A stretch of 64,000 nucleotides of DNA from Stenotrophomonas sp. NA06056 (GTDB lineage: Bacteria > Pseudomonadota > Gammaproteobacteria > Xanthomonadales > Xanthomonadaceae): positions 620,001 to 684,000 of the forward strand of contig NZ_CP054931.1 in the NCBI RefSeq assembly GCF_013364355.1, read 5' to 3'. The notes beneath the pieces are model-generated. The model was not told the DNA's origin and searched no databases. It saw only the letters and a list, made by a program, of their open reading frames with translations. Positions 25,903-36,047 of the stretch are shown piece by piece. A program made the translations under genes and the position numbers. Within the stretch, counting starts at the first letter, position 1. The number at the start of each line of letters is the position of its first letter.

Positions 25903-27258
25903 ATGCACATCCCGACCGCCCCGGCGCTGCCCAGCAAGCCGCTGCCGCTCTACCGCCAGCTGTATTTCCAGGTGATCGTGGCGATCGTCCTGGGCGCTGT
26001 CCTTGGCCATTACGAGCCGCTGATCGGCGAGAAGATGAAGCCGCTCGGCGATGCCTTCATCAACCTGGTGAAGATGATCATCGCCCCGGTGATCTTCCTG
26101 ACCATCGTCACCGGCATCGCCGGCATGACCCATCTGCGCACGGTGGGCCGCGTGTTCGCCAAGGCGATGGCGTACTTCCTGTTCTTCTCCACGCTGGCGC
26201 TGATCGTCGGCATGATCGTGGCGCACGTGGTGCAGCCCGGCGCCGGCATGAACATCAACCCGGCCGAGCTGGACCAGACCGCGGTGCACAGCTACGTCGA
26301 GAAGTCGCACGACCTGACCCTGGTCGGCTTCCTGATGGACATCATCCCGAAGACCCTGCTCAGTGCCTTCGTCGACGGCAACATCCTGCAGGTGCTGTTC
26401 GTGGCGGTGCTGTTCGGCATCGCGCTGGCCTCGGTGGGCGAGAAGGGCAAGCCGATCCAGAACTTCCTGGAAGCGCTGGTCGCCCCGGTGTTCAAGCTGG
26501 TGCACATCCTGATGAAGGCTGCGCCGATCGGCGCCTTCGGTGCCATCGCCTTCACCATCGGCAAGTACGGCGTCGGCTCGCTGGTCAACCTGGCCTGGCT
26601 GGTCGGCTCGTTCTACCTCACCGCCTTCCTGTTCGTGGCGGTCATCCTGGGCGTGGTCTGCCGCCTGTGTGGCTTCTCGGTGTTCAAGCTGGCCCGCTAC
26701 CTGAAGGCCGAGCTGCTGCTGGTGCTGGGCACCTCCTCGTCGGAGTCGGCGCTGCCGTCGCTGATGGAGAAGATGGAACGCGCCGGCTGCAGCAAGTCGG
26801 TGGTGGGCCTGGTGGTCCCCACCGGTTACTCGTTCAACCTGGACGGCACCAACATCTACATGACCCTGGCCGCGCTGTTCATCGCCCAGGCCACCAACAC
26901 CGAACTGACCCTGGGCCACCAGATCGCCCTGCTGCTGGTGGCGATGCTCAGCTCCAAGGGCGCCGCTGGCGTCACCGGTGCCGGCTTCATCACCCTGGCC
27001 GCCACCCTGGCGGTGGTGCCGGAAGTGCCGGTGGCCGGCATGGCGCTGATCCTGGGCGTGGACCGCTTCATGAGCGAGTGCCGTTCGCTGACCAACTTCA
27101 TCGGCAACGCGGTGGCCACGGTGGTGGTCTCGCGCTGGGAAGGCGCGCTGGACCGCGACCGCCTGAAGCTGGCGCTGGATGGTCGCGAAAGCGAACTGCC
27201 GCCGCCGGTCGATGCCGTGCCGCTGGCGATGGCCGAGGCGCTGCCCGCCAAGGGCTGA
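25903..27258 (+). CDS. dctA: C4-dicarboxylate transporter DctA
   Basis: This 451-residue DAACS-family symporter has eight transmembrane helices plus re-entrant loops. Diagnostic motifs are [17 protein letters not shown], the serine-rich hairpin loop [14 protein letters not shown] (near residue 280), [25 protein letters not shown] (near 310), [20 protein letters not shown] (near 350) and [23 protein letters not shown]. It takes up succinate, fumarate and malate with protons or sodium. The start has CGGAG 7 bases upstream. The malic enzyme gene 230 bases downstream would use imported malate. Confidence 0.95.
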   Translation: MHIPTAPALPSKPLPLYRQLYFQVIVAIVLGAVLGHYEPLIGEKMKPLGDAFINLVKMIIAPVIFLTIVTGIAGMTHLRTVGRVFAKAMAYFLFFSTLALIVGMIVAHVVQPGAGMNINPAELDQTAVHSYVEKSHDLTLVGFLMDIIPKTLLSAFVDGNILQVLFVAVLFGIALASVGEKGKPIQNFLEALVAPVFKLVHILMKAAPIGAFGAIAFTIGKYGVGSLVNLAWLVGSFYLTAFLFVAVILGVVCRLCGFSVFKLARYLKAELLLVLGTSSSESALPSLMEKMERAGCSKSVVGLVVPTGYSFNLDGTNIYMTLAALFIAQATNTELTLGHQIALLLVAMLSSKGAAGVTGAGFITLAATLAVVPEVPVAGMALILGVDRFMSECRSLTNFIGNAVATVVVSRWEGALDRDRLKLALDGRESELPPPVDAVPLAMAEALPAKG

Positions 27259-27273
27259 TCCAGGTGTGTGGTA

Positions 27274-27310
27274 CTGCGGGGCCGGTCACGACAGTGGCAC
27301 GGCCCCGCAG
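27274..27310 (+). terminator. Possible terminator after dctA
   Basis: An 11-bp perfect stem (CTGCGGGGCCG / CGGCCCCGCAG) has a 15-nt loop and is followed by CGTTTC. The weak T-tract makes it uncertain. Confidence 0.4.
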
Positions 27311-27487
27311 CGTTTCAAGGCGTCCCACGGCTGTCATCGCCAGCGCCGAAGCTGTGCTCTGATAACGTCGCATACGCCATGGAATTGTGCGGTCGCAGCA
27401 TCACTGCGACAGCATAGCGACAGGTCCGACCGCTCCAACGGGGGTATGATCCCCTGTCCCTTCTGCCCATTCATGTAACCCACATCG

Positions 27488-29779
27488 ATGTCCAACGAAG
27501 ATTTCAAACAGGCCGCCCTCGATTACCACCGGATGTCTCCGCCCGGCAAGATCAAGGTTTCCGCTACCAAGCCCATGCTGACCCAGCGCGACCTGTCGCT
27601 GGCGTATTCGCCGGGCGTGGCGTACGCCTGTGAAGCGATCAAGGCTGATCCGCAGCAGGCCAGCGAGCTGACTGCCCGCGGCAACCTGGTGGCAGTGATC
27701 TCCAACGGCACCGCGGTGCTGGGCCTGGGCAACATCGGTGCGCTGGCCGGCAAGCCGGTGATGGAAGGCAAGGGCGTGCTGTTCCAGAAGTTCGCCGGCA
27801 TCGATGTGTTCGACATCGAAGTGGACGAGAACGACCCGGACAAGCTGGTCGACATCATCGCCTCGCTGGAGCCGACCTTCGGCGGCATCAACCTGGAAGA
27901 CATCAAGGCGCCGGAATGCTTCATCGTCGAGCGCAAGCTGCGCGAGCGCATGAAGATCCCGGTGTTCCATGACGACCAGCACGGCACGGCGATCATCGTC
28001 GGCGCCGCGGTGCTGAACGCCATGGCGATCACCGGCAAGAAGATCGAGGAAGTGAAGCTGGCGACCACGGGCATGGGCGCGGCCGGCATTTCCTGCGTGA
28101 ACATGCTGGTGCAGCTGGGCCTGAAGCCGGAGAACATCCTGGCCTTCGACCGCGAAGGTGTCATCCACACCGGCCGTACCGATCTGGACCCGGAAAAGCA
28201 GCGCTATGCGCGCGACACCGACAAGCGCACCCTGGCCGAGATCGTCGACGGCGCGGACATCTTCCTGGGCCTGTCGGCGCCGGGCATCCTGACCGCCGAG
28301 ATGGTCAAGACGATGGCACCGGACCCGGTGATCTTCGCCCTGGCCAACCCGACCCCGGAAATCATGCCGGAACTGGTGCGCGCTGCGCGTCCGGACGCGA
28401 TCATCGGTACCGGCCGTTCGGACTACCCGAACCAGGTCAACAACGTGCTGTGCTTCCCGTACCTGTTCCGCGGTGCGCTGGACGTCGGTGCGACCGCGAT
28501 CAACGAGGAAATGAAGATCGCCTGCGTGCGCGCGATTGCCGCCCTGGCCCGCCGCGCCGCCACCGACATGGGCTCGGCCTATGGCGGTGAAACCCCGAGT
28601 TTCGGCCGCGAATACCTGATCCCGCGCCCGTTCGACCGCCGCCTGTTGGTAGAGCTGTCGGCCGCCGTGGCCCAGGCCGCGATGGATTCGGGCGTGGCCG
28701 CCCGTCCGATCGCCGACATGGAAGCCTACCGGCAGAAGCTGTCGCAGTTCGTCTACCGCACCAGCCTGATGATGAAGCCGGTCTACGACCGCGCGCGCAG
28801 CGACAAGCAGCGCGTGGTGTATGCCGAAGGCGAAGAAGAAGTGGTGCTGCAGGCGGTGCAGAACGTGGTCGATGACGGCCTGGCACACCCGATCCTGATC
28901 GGTCGCCCGGAAGTGATCGAGTCGCGCATCGAACGCCTCGGCCTGCGCCTGAAGATCGGCGAGAACGTTGAAGTCACCAACATCAACGACGACCCGCGCT
29001 TCAACGAGTACTGGCAGTACTACCACGGCCTGACCGGTCGTCGTGGCGTCACCGTGGCCGCCGCCAAGAACCTGATGCGTTCGCGCCCGACCCTGATCGC
29101 CGCCGTGATGGTCGCCCGTGGCGAAGCCGATGCGATGCTGACCGGCATCGTCGGCCGCTTCCACAAGAAGCTGGGCTACGTGCGCAGCGTGCTGCCGCTG
29201 GAGCCGAAGGTCACCTCGACCTCGGCGATGACCGGCGTGATCAACCAGCAGGGCGTGTTCTTCTTCGTTGACACCCACGTGCAGGAAGACCCGACCGCCG
29301 AGCAGCTGTGTGAAGCGACCCTGCAGGCGGCGTACCGCATGAAGCTGTTCGGCGTCGAGCCGAAGGTGGCACTGCTGTCGCACTCCAACTTCGGCAGCCA
29401 CGATTCGAAGGATGCGCTGAAGATGCGCCAGGTGCGCGAGCTGCTGCTCAAGCGCAACCCGCGTCTGAACGTGGACGGCGAAATGCAGGGTGACACCGCA
29501 TGGGATGAAGCCCTGCGCCAGAAGCTGCTGCCGGGCTCGACCCTGCAGGGCCGTGCCAACCTGTTCGTGCTGCCGAACCTGGAAGCGGCCAACATCGCCT
29601 ACAACCTGGTGCGCGTGTTCACCGATGGCGTAGCGATCGGTCCGATCCTGATGGGCGTGAACAAGCCGGTGCACATCCTGACCACCAGCGCGACCTCGCG
29701 CCGGATCCTGAACATGACCGCGATTGCCGCAGTCGATGCGCAGATCCGCAAGCAGATCGAAGCGGAGAAGAAGGCGTAA
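27488..29779 (+). CDS. maeB: NADP-dependent malic enzyme, two-domain MaeB type
   Basis: This 763-residue protein has two parts. Residues 1-~430 are the malic enzyme, with YSPGVAYAC, the catalytic [19 protein letters not shown] region, [19 protein letters not shown] and an NAD(P)-binding Rossmann stretch [15 protein letters not shown]. Residues ~430-763 are a phosphotransacetylase-like regulatory domain ([55 protein letters not shown]). It decarboxylates malate to pyruvate with NADPH formation. This pairs logically with dicarboxylate uptake by DctA. The PTA-like domain usually confers regulation, for example by acetyl-CoA, not transacetylase activity. Confidence 0.95.
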   Translation: MSNEDFKQAALDYHRMSPPGKIKVSATKPMLTQRDLSLAYSPGVAYACEAIKADPQQASELTARGNLVAVISNGTAVLGLGNIGALAGKPVMEGKGVLFQKFAGIDVFDIEVDENDPDKLVDIIASLEPTFGGINLEDIKAPECFIVERKLRERMKIPVFHDDQHGTAIIVGAAVLNAMAITGKKIEEVKLATTGMGAAGISCVNMLVQLGLKPENILAFDREGVIHTGRTDLDPEKQRYARDTDKRTLAEIVDGADIFLGLSAPGILTAEMVKTMAPDPVIFALANPTPEIMPELVRAARPDAIIGTGRSDYPNQVNNVLCFPYLFRGALDVGATAINEEMKIACVRAIAALARRAATDMGSAYGGETPSFGREYLIPRPFDRRLLVELSAAVAQAAMDSGVAARPIADMEAYRQKLSQFVYRTSLMMKPVYDRARSDKQRVVYAEGEEEVVLQAVQNVVDDGLAHPILIGRPEVIESRIERLGLRLKIGENVEVTNINDDPRFNEYWQYYHGLTGRRGVTVAAAKNLMRSRPTLIAAVMVARGEADAMLTGIVGRFHKKLGYVRSVLPLEPKVTSTSAMTGVINQQGVFFFVDTHVQEDPTAEQLCEATLQAAYRMKLFGVEPKVALLSHSNFGSHDSKDALKMRQVRELLLKRNPRLNVDGEMQGDTAWDEALRQKLLPGSTLQGRANLFVLPNLEAANIAYNLVRVFTDGVAIGPILMGVNKPVHILTTSATSRRILNMTAIAAVDAQIRKQIEAEKKA

Positions 29780-29801
29780 GCCTTCGTTCCGCTACGATCT
29801 G

Positions 29802-29831
29802 CAGAAACGCGCCCTACGGGGCGCGTTTCTG
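29802..29831 (+). terminator. Terminator of maeB
   Basis: A perfect 13-bp stem (CAGAAACGCGCCC / GGGCGCGTTTCTG) with a TACG tetraloop lies 22 bases after the stop and is followed by TTTCC. Confidence 0.85.
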
Positions 29832-29850
29832 TTTCCGCAACGCGGAAACG

Positions 29851-29925
29851 GTAGTGCCGGCCGCTGGCCGGCAACCGCAATCATGCCCAGGTACACTGCG
29901 ACAGCCGGCCAGCGGCCGGCTCTAC
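29851..29925. repeat. Inverted SMAG pair, TGCCGGCC class
   Basis: A forward GTAGTGCCGGCCGCTGGCCG copy faces a reverse copy ending CCGGCTCTAC. The two are separated by about 27 bases. Confidence 0.85.
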
Positions 29926-30183
29926 CTGCAGGCGCCTGCCACACCCGCTACGCCGCCCGGTAATCGCCCTGCAACCTCGCTACGGCCCAATACGCCCACG
30001 CGGCCCGGCCGTGGGAAGGGACCGGACTGGCCTTCCCACCCTGGGCCCGACCAACTTTCCATGGGCGGAGCAGTGTCATGCGCAGTCGAGTGAGCAAGCG
30101 GTATTTCCAGCAGTTGTTCGCGCTGTACGCCGGCTTCGTGCAATTGCGTTGAAGGCCGGGGCATCGCCCCGGCAACGTCGAAC
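29926..30183. other. Intergenic region with a possible very small ORF
   Basis: No established gene lies here. A 24-codon ORF (30078-30152, MRSRVSKRYFQQLFALYAGF...) has GGAG 7 bases before its ATG and a basic start followed by an aromatic/hydrophobic run, but nothing else supports it. A hairpin (30155-30173, GCCGGGGC / GCCCCGGC) follows it and lies at the 3' end of the leftward protease gene, where it may act as a terminator. Confidence 0.3.
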
Positions 30184-30930
30184 TTATCGCCGCTTTGCGC
30201 GCCGCGCGGGCGGCGGCGCCGGGGCCGGGGAGCGCGGCTTGGCGTACTCCGCCCACAGCGCCGGCAGGGTCTTGCCGGTGTGCTTCTGCCATAGCGCCGG
30301 TGCATAGCGCCCGTCGCGCAGATCCTTGTCCAGTGCCAGCACCAGTCCCGGATGCGCCGCTTCAGCCCACTTCAGGAAGGCACCGGTCACCCGGTAGCCG
30401 CTTTCCACCGTCTGGCCCTGGCTCAGCTTGTCCGGCAACGCCCAGCCGGCAGCGGTGTTGTTCATGCCGTAGCGGTCGCGTGCGTAGTCGGCGATGCCCT
30501 CCACCAGCCAGCCCGGCACGCGCTTGTCGCCATAGCTGGGGTAGCCCTGCACGATATGCATCGCCTCATGGGTCACCAGATCAATGTCATCCGGGTGCTG
30601 GACCAGCCAACCCGGGTTGATGGTGATGGTGCTGGCCTTGTCCTTGTCGCCGACGAAGGCGACGCCGTTGTACGCCGGATCGATCACGATGCGCACTTCA
30701 TTCGGCGCGGCCGGGCGGAAGTCCGCACGCTCGCGCAGGTAGGCGAAGTAGAACGTATCGATGATGCGCTTGCGCACCGGTGCGGCCAGCGCGCCGGTGG
30801 CGTCCTGGTAATACAGCGTCACCCCGTCACGGCTGACCTGGCCATCGAAGGCCTGGGTCTGCGGTTGTGCATGGCTGAGCGTGGGGAAGGCAAGGGCAGC
30901 AAGAGCGAGGGGGAGGAAGCGTAGGCGCAT
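30184..30930 (-). CDS. Secreted basic secretory protein-family metallopeptidase
   Basis: This 248-residue protein has a signal peptide (MRLRFLPLALAALAFPTLSHA). Its zinc-peptidase motif HEAMH (121-125, in LVTHEAMHIVQGYP) is followed by the downstream VEGIADYARD, and both are typical of the basic secretory protein (BSP) family of plant-like peptidases. The C terminus is Pro/Ala-rich and then very basic (ARRAKRR). It should act in the periplasm or outside the cell. It follows the GH92 gene by 5 bases and may also have its own promoter, since a TACAAT box overlaps the GH92 stop with the right spacing for a leaderless start at this ATG. Confidence 0.82.
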   Translation of the reverse strand: MRLRFLPLALAALAFPTLSHAQPQTQAFDGQVSRDGVTLYYQDATGALAAPVRKRIIDTFYFAYLRERADFRPAAPNEVRIVIDPAYNGVAFVGDKDKASTITINPGWLVQHPDDIDLVTHEAMHIVQGYPSYGDKRVPGWLVEGIADYARDRYGMNNTAAGWALPDKLSQGQTVESGYRVTGAFLKWAEAAHPGLVLALDKDLRDGRYAPALWQKHTGKTLPALWAEYAKPRSPAPAPPPARRAKRR

Positions 30931-30935
30931 GGGCG

Positions 30936-33900
30936 TCATTGTAGGGGGGAAGGCGCCAGCAGTTCGATCTCGGCCAGCTGCAGGCGCCCCGGCGCAGCCA
31001 GGCGCAGACGGTACTCGGCATAGCGTGAGGGCGAAGCGATACGGAATGGGCGGGTCTGTCGGGCCGAGGTGAATTCCTCTCCGCGTCGCTGGTCCAGCGT
31101 TACCCAGCGCCCGTTGCCGGTACGTGCTTCCAGCGTCCACTCGCCGCCACGGATAGCGCCATCACCGCTGGTCAGCGTGTACATCGTCGGTACGCCATCG
31201 CCCACATGGCTCAGCGCGATGGTCGCACCGGCGCCCAGTGGCACGGCCGTGGTGGCATCGTCGTCGATCAGCGCGGGCAGGGCACGGCCATCGGCCAGTG
31301 CCGCCTGTGCGCCGTTGCCGAGCAGATCATGCAGCAGCTGAGGGCGCTGGCCACGCGCGGTCAGCGAGCGGGGCACATCATCGATGCCGCTCCCCCAGCG
31401 CGACGGCTGCGGGCCCATCACGAAGTCCAGGGTCGCGCCCTTGGCGATCACCTCGTGCGGCACCCAGGTCTTCGTCCACGGCTTGCCGTTGATCTTCAGC
31501 GACTGCACGTAGACGTTCTCGCGCGAATTCTGCGCCGCATTGACGGTCAACACCGCGCCACCCTGCAGCTCGACACGGGCATGCTGGAACGCGGGCGAAC
31601 CAATCGCGTACTCCGGCGCGCCCATGCGCAGCGGATACAGGCCCAGCGACGCCAGCACGTACCAGGCCGAGGTTTCACCGTTGTCCTCGTCGCCCGGATA
31701 GCCCTGGCCGATCTCGCTGCCGACATATAGCCGCGACAGGATCTCGCGCACATGCTGCTGGGTCTTCCACGGCTGCCCGGCATACAGGTACATCCACGGG
31801 ATGTGGTGTGCCGGCTGGTTGCTGTGCGCGTACATGCCCATGCGCACATCGCGCGCTTCGGTCATCTCGTGGATGGTGCCGCCGTAGGAGCCGGCGAACG
31901 CGGCGTCGGCGGTTTCCGGCGTGGCGAAGAAGGTGTCGAGCTTGGCGGCCAGCTTGTCGCGGCCACCGTACAGCGCGGCCAGGCCTTCGCCATCGTGCGC
32001 GGCGGTGAAGGCGAACGTCCAGCCATTGGATTCGGTGTAGTCGTGGCCCCACACGCGCGGGTCGTAATCCTTGGCATCCAGGCGCCAGCTGCCATCGGCC
32101 TTGCGGCCCTGGAAGAAGCCGGCCGCCGGATCGAACATCGTCGCGTAGCTGGCGGCGCGGTAGCGGAAGTAGTCGGCTTCGGTGGCGTAGCGTTCGCGTG
32201 CGGACGGCGTCGTTGCACGCTTGGCCAGTGCATCGGCCATGTTGGCGATGCCGAAGTCATTGAGCGCACCTTCCATCGTCCACGACATGCCTTCATGCAC
32301 GTCGGCGCTGGCATAGCCGCGGAACGTCGAACGCTCCATGCCCTTGCGACCGACGTGACGGTCTGGTGGTACCACCGTGGCGTTCTTCAGCGCTGCGGCA
32401 TAGGCCTCTTCGGGATTGAAGCCACCGATGCCCTTCAGCCACGCATCGGCGAAGGCCACGTCCGAGCTGGTGCCGACCATCAGGTCCGCGTAGCCGGGCG
32501 AGGACCAGCGCGCGATCCAGCCACCGGCGCGGTACTGCTCGATGAAGCCCTGTACCAGCTGCCCGGCATCTTCCGGGGTGAACAGCGCATACGCTGGCCA
32601 GGTGGTGCGGAACGTGTCCCAGAAGCCGTTGTTGACGAAGACCTTGCCGTCGCGCACCGCTGCGAAGCTGCGCGTCGCGCTGCCGTCGGTATTGTCATCG
32701 GCGGCGCTGGCCTGGCTGGCATAGCGCCAATCGGGCGCGGCGGCAGTGCCCGCGTTCTCATGGCCGGAATTGGGGTACAGGTACAACCGGTACAGGCTGG
32801 AATACAGCGTGGTCTTCTGGTCGTCGCTGGCATTGCCGATGTCGAAGCGGGCCAGGCGTGCATCCCACGCATCCTGTGCACGCCCGGCCACGCTGTCCAG
32901 CGTATCGGCCGCGGCGATTTCCAGCGCCAGGTTGTGGCGCGCCTGCTCGACGGAGATCAGAGAGGTGGCGATGCGCATCGTCACCCGTTGCTCGCTGCCT
33001 GCGTCGAACTTGATGTAGCCGGTCGGGCGGCCGGTGTTGATCTGGCCGCTGCTGCGCCACGGCTTGTCGAAGCTGGCCACCACATACATGCGGGTGGCGC
33101 CGTTGGACAGGCCGCTACGGGTATCGGTGTAGCCGGACAACGTCTGCGTGGCGGCGTCGAGGGTCAGCCCACCGCGCGAATCGACGTTGTCGAACAGCAG
33201 GTTGGCGTCGCCACCTGCCGGGAAATCGAAGCGGAACAGCGCGGCGTGGTCGGTGGGGGCGATGGACGCGGCGATACCGTTGTCGAAGCGCACGTCGTAG
33301 CGGTACGGGCGCGCGCTTTCCTGTGCACGGTCGAAGGACAACGCCCGCTTGCTGCGATCCGCTTCGGGCGTGCCGTGCGTGGCCGAGGGCATCACCTGGA
33401 AGGTCTGGCGGTCACCCATCCACGGGCTGGGCTGGTGGCTCAGGGCAAGTGCCTGCAGCTGCGGCCGGTTCCTGGCATCGTTCTGCTCGTTCCAGCGGTA
33501 CAGCCAGTTCAGTGCGCCGGCATCGGTCACTGGCGTCCAGAAGTTGAAGCCGTGCGGTACAGCGGTGGCCGGGAAGTTGTTGCCGCGAGAAAAGGTGCCG
33601 TTGGCCTGGGTTCCGCGGGTGGTGAGTACCCAGTCGGAGACACGCTGTGGTGCATGCCGTGGCTGCACATCCAGGCGCACGTCGTCGATCCAGCCCGACA
33701 CAGGGGCGCCATCGGCGCTGGCCACCTCAAGCTCGATGGCGATCACGCGGCGGCCCTTCAACGCAGGCACATCGCCCAGGCGCACCGCCTTGCGCGCCCA
33801 CTGCTGCGGGTACAGCGTCTTCGAGTCGCCCTGGGCCTGTGCGCTCAACGCCACGCCGTGCTGGTCGCGCGCGCCGCTGCCAGATACGCGGCTGCCATCG

Positions 33901-34280
33901 TCCAGCAGCAGGTCCAGCGAGACATAGGTGGAGGCCACGGTGTCCTTGCCGACGATCTCCGGCAGTACCAGCCAGGACAGCGTGGCGTCGGCATCGATGG
34001 GCAGATCGGTCTTGAACAGTTCGCGGCGTGCGTGGCCGCCGCGGGCGCTGTAGTGCAAGGCATGCAGGCCGCTGTAGCCGACGCTGCGCTTGGCCGCGTA
34101 CGGCGCGCCGGGGCCGCTGCCGACGTTGACGGACAGCGCGCCATTGGCGTTGGCCGGTGCAGGCTCGCCCGGCTCGAAGGAGGTCTGCAGCCCTTGCGCC
34201 AGCACCGGTGTCGCAGTGGTCGCACAGGCCAGGGCCAGGGCGAGCGGAAGCAGGGCGCGGCGCGGATCGGACAGGGTCAT
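30936..34280 (-). CDS. GH92 alpha-mannosidase, secreted
   Basis: This 1114-residue protein has a signal peptide (MTLSDPRRALLPLALALACATTATPVLAQ). The order is: a beta-sandwich region (~30-260), the GH92 N-terminal domain (GTQANGTFSRGNNFPATAVPHGFNFWTPVTDAG...), and the (alpha/alpha)6 catalytic domain (LYRLYLYPN, VNNGFWDTFRTTWPAYALFTP, GTSSDVAFADAWLKG, HSNQPAHHIPWMYLYAGQPWKTQ, GYPGDEDNGETSAWYVLASLGLYP). A C-terminal discoidin-like region follows. GH92 enzymes are calcium-dependent exo-alpha-mannosidases that trim N-glycan or mannan chains. The coupled secreted peptidase suggests glycoprotein breakdown. The start has GGGAG 8 bases upstream. Confidence 0.9.
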   Translation of the reverse strand: MTLSDPRRALLPLALALACATTATPVLAQGLQTSFEPGEPAPANANGALSVNVGSGPGAPYAAKRSVGYSGLHALHYSARGGHARRELFKTDLPIDADATLSWLVLPEIVGKDTVASTYVSLDLLLDDGSRVSGSGARDQHGVALSAQAQGDSKTLYPQQWARKAVRLGDVPALKGRRVIAIELEVASADGAPVSGWIDDVRLDVQPRHAPQRVSDWVLTTRGTQANGTFSRGNNFPATAVPHGFNFWTPVTDAGALNWLYRWNEQNDARNRPQLQALALSHQPSPWMGDRQTFQVMPSATHGTPEADRSKRALSFDRAQESARPYRYDVRFDNGIAASIAPTDHAALFRFDFPAGGDANLLFDNVDSRGGLTLDAATQTLSGYTDTRSGLSNGATRMYVVASFDKPWRSSGQINTGRPTGYIKFDAGSEQRVTMRIATSLISVEQARHNLALEIAAADTLDSVAGRAQDAWDARLARFDIGNASDDQKTTLYSSLYRLYLYPNSGHENAGTAAAPDWRYASQASAADDNTDGSATRSFAAVRDGKVFVNNGFWDTFRTTWPAYALFTPEDAGQLVQGFIEQYRAGGWIARWSSPGYADLMVGTSSDVAFADAWLKGIGGFNPEEAYAAALKNATVVPPDRHVGRKGMERSTFRGYASADVHEGMSWTMEGALNDFGIANMADALAKRATTPSARERYATEADYFRYRAASYATMFDPAAGFFQGRKADGSWRLDAKDYDPRVWGHDYTESNGWTFAFTAAHDGEGLAALYGGRDKLAAKLDTFFATPETADAAFAGSYGGTIHEMTEARDVRMGMYAHSNQPAHHIPWMYLYAGQPWKTQQHVREILSRLYVGSEIGQGYPGDEDNGETSAWYVLASLGLYPLRMGAPEYAIGSPAFQHARVELQGGAVLTVNAAQNSRENVYVQSLKINGKPWTKTWVPHEVIAKGATLDFVMGPQPSRWGSGIDDVPRSLTARGQRPQLLHDLLGNGAQAALADGRALPALIDDDATTAVPLGAGATIALSHVGDGVPTMYTLTSGDGAIRGGEWTLEARTGNGRWVTLDQRRGEEFTSARQTRPFRIASPSRYAEYRLRLAAPGRLQLAEIELLAPSPLQ
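30938..30943 (-). promoter_or_regulatory. -10 box (TACAAT) before the peptidase gene
   Basis: The box overlaps the end of the GH92 coding region. The predicted +1 is one base before the peptidase ATG. It could give independent, leaderless expression in addition to readthrough from GH92. Confidence 0.45.
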
Positions 34281-34718
34281 GCAGGGTCTCCCGGTAGGGC
34301 AGGCGGCAGGCAGAACCCGCATCGGCGAACACCACGGACAGCACCGCCCCGTCCGCCGCAAGGCAGTCGGGAGGCGATGCTGGTCCGGTGGGGGGCGGGC
34401 CATGCGATCGGGTCAGGAATGGATCGGGCCCGATGCTGCAACAGCTGGCAGCGCCCTGACAAGTGCCATTTAGTTCGATCCAAATGCGGGAATTTCGAGC
34501 GAAGACCGGTTTCCCACGGAACTTATTGGCACGCATGGGGAATTTCCAGCCGACCGGGCTTGGCGCCGCCGTCGGCGAACGGGCAGGGTGGTTGCATGGC
34601 GGGGCCTTGGCGCAGGTGTGAAGCGGGCCGCCGCGCGCAGCGGCCACGCAGCGCGCGGTGTTTGCCAGGCCCAGATGCTAGAATCGCAGGCCTCGCAATC
34701 CGTTCATCGACATCCGCC
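34281..34718. other. Divergent intergenic region upstream of GH92 and the zinc-finger gene
   Basis: This region is 438 bp with no ORF I can support. AT-richer stretches at 34466-34500 (ATTTAGTTCGATCCAAATGC) may hold the GH92 promoter. TAGAAT at 34678-34683 is a good -10 for the rightward gene, giving a leader of about 29 nt. No REP copy lies here. Confidence 0.4.
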
Positions 34719-34916
34719 ATGAGCCATACCGCCACCGCGCCCGCCAACGCCGAAAAGCGCTACACCGTGCACCGCAGCGATCTGCCGCTGAGCTGCCCGA
34801 CCCCGGAAATGGCGCTGTGGAACTCGCATCCGCGGGTGTACCTGCCGATCGAAGACGAACCCAACGGGCAAGCGCAGTGTGCTTACTGCGGCGCCGTGTT
34901 CGTGCTGGCCGACTAA
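34719..34916 (+). CDS. Small zinc-finger domain protein (zf-CHCC type)
   Basis: This 65-residue protein has ligands in the order C-x11-H-x16-C-x2-C (SCPTPEMALWNSHPRVYLPIE...AQCAYCGAVF), as in the CHCC zinc-finger family related to mitochondrial complex I subunit NDUFS6. It probably binds one zinc. Its role in bacteria is unknown. It is 15 bases upstream of the glycosyltransferase gene and shares its direction, so it is probably the first gene of that operon. Confidence 0.85.
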   Translation: MSHTATAPANAEKRYTVHRSDLPLSCPTPEMALWNSHPRVYLPIEDEPNGQAQCAYCGAVFVLAD

Positions 34917-34931
34917 GCGGCGGCCCCCTCG

Positions 34932-36047
34932 ATGCGCCGATTGACCGTGGTGCAGTTGCTGCCGGCGCTGCACTCCGGCGGTGTCGAGCGCTCGACCCTT
35001 GAAATCGCTGCGGCCCTGGTCGCTGCCGGCCATCGTGCGCTGGTGGTCTCGGCCGGTGGTCGCCTGGTGCCAGCGCTGCTCGACAGCGGTGCCGAGCACC
35101 TGACCCTGGATATCGGCCGCAAGTCGCTGCTGACGCTGCGCCATCTGCCTACCCTGCGCCGCCTGTTCACCGAAGTGGGCGCCGACATCGTCCATGCCCG
35201 CTCGCGCCTGCCGGCGTGGCTGGGGCTGTATGCGATCCGTGCGATGCAGCCGGCGCAGCGCCCGCATTGGGTCACCACCGTGCATGGGCTGAATTCGCCC
35301 GGCCGCTACAGCGCGGTGATGACGAGCGGCGAACGCGTGATCTGCGTATCCAACAGCGTGCGCGACTATGTGCAGGCGCATTACCCGACGGTGGCCCGTG
35401 ACAGGCTGCAGGTGATCCCGCGTGGCGTGGACGTCAGCCAGTTCCCACGTGTGGCCCGTGCCGATCGGCGGCCGCGGCTGGCGCTGGCGGCGGACTACCC
35501 GTGGCTGGCCCAGGTCGATGGACCGCTGTTGCTGTTGCCCGGTCGTGGCACGCGGTTGAAAGGCCACACCCACGCACTGCGCCTGCTGGCCGATGTCCGC
35601 ACAGCGGGCGTGCCGGCACAGCTGTGGATGCTGGGCACCGACGAGCTTGGCCGCGAAGCCTATGTGGCAGAGCTGCGCAAACAGGCAGACGTGCTTGGCG
35701 TGACCGATGCCGTGCACATCAGCACGCCGACCGCACGTATTGCCCAGGCGTACGCCGCCAGCGATCTGGTGCTGCAGCTGTCTGACAAGCCTGAAGCCTT
35801 CGGCCGTACCGTGGTCGAAGCGTTGTCGGTCGGCAGGCCGGTGCTGGGTTGGGACCACGGTGGCGTCGGTGAACTGCTGCAGCAGCTGCAGCCCAGTGGT
35901 GCAGTGCCGCTGGGCAATGCGCAGCTGCTGGGTGAACGTGCGCTGGCCTTGCTGGCACAGCCGCCGTCACTGCCGGGCCGTATCCCGTTTACCCTGCAGG
36001 CCATGCAGCGCGATACCCTCCGCCTCTATGCCGACCTCGCTGGCTGA
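34932..36047 (+). CDS. Glycosyltransferase family 4
   Basis: This 371-residue GT-B enzyme has the N-terminal motif LLPALHSGGVERSTLEIA, central ADIVHARSRLPAWLG and VTTVHGLN, VSNSVRDYV, RGVDVSQF, and the donor-site E-x7-E-like segment KPEAFGRTVVEALSVGRPVLGWDHGGVGELL near residue 285. It transfers a sugar from an activated donor in LPS core or O-antigen assembly on the cytoplasmic face. The overlapping O-antigen ligase gene supports that role. The sugar cannot be named. Confidence 0.87.
   Translation: MRRLTVVQLLPALHSGGVERSTLEIAAALVAAGHRALVVSAGGRLVPALLDSGAEHLTLDIGRKSLLTLRHLPTLRRLFTEVGADIVHARSRLPAWLGLYAIRAMQPAQRPHWVTTVHGLNSPGRYSAVMTSGERVICVSNSVRDYVQAHYPTVARDRLQVIPRGVDVSQFPRVARADRRPRLALAADYPWLAQVDGPLLLLPGRGTRLKGHTHALRLLADVRTAGVPAQLWMLGTDELGREAYVAELRKQADVLGVTDAVHISTPTARIAQAYAASDLVLQLSDKPEAFGRTVVEALSVGRPVLGWDHGGVGELLQQLQPSGAVPLGNAQLLGERALALLAQPPSLPGRIPFTLQAMQRDTLRLYADLAG

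Noticed and set aside
24408..27362. Rightward ORF of ~980 codons across porin and dctA
   Set aside because: It runs antisense to the porin and out of frame with dctA. Both of those have full family motifs.
31752..34916. Very long rightward ORF (~1050 codons) opposite the GH92 gene
   Set aside because: It is an antisense shadow of a high-GC gene: Ala/Arg/Gly/His-rich, with no domain pattern. The leftward frame has a clear GH92 structure and signal peptide.
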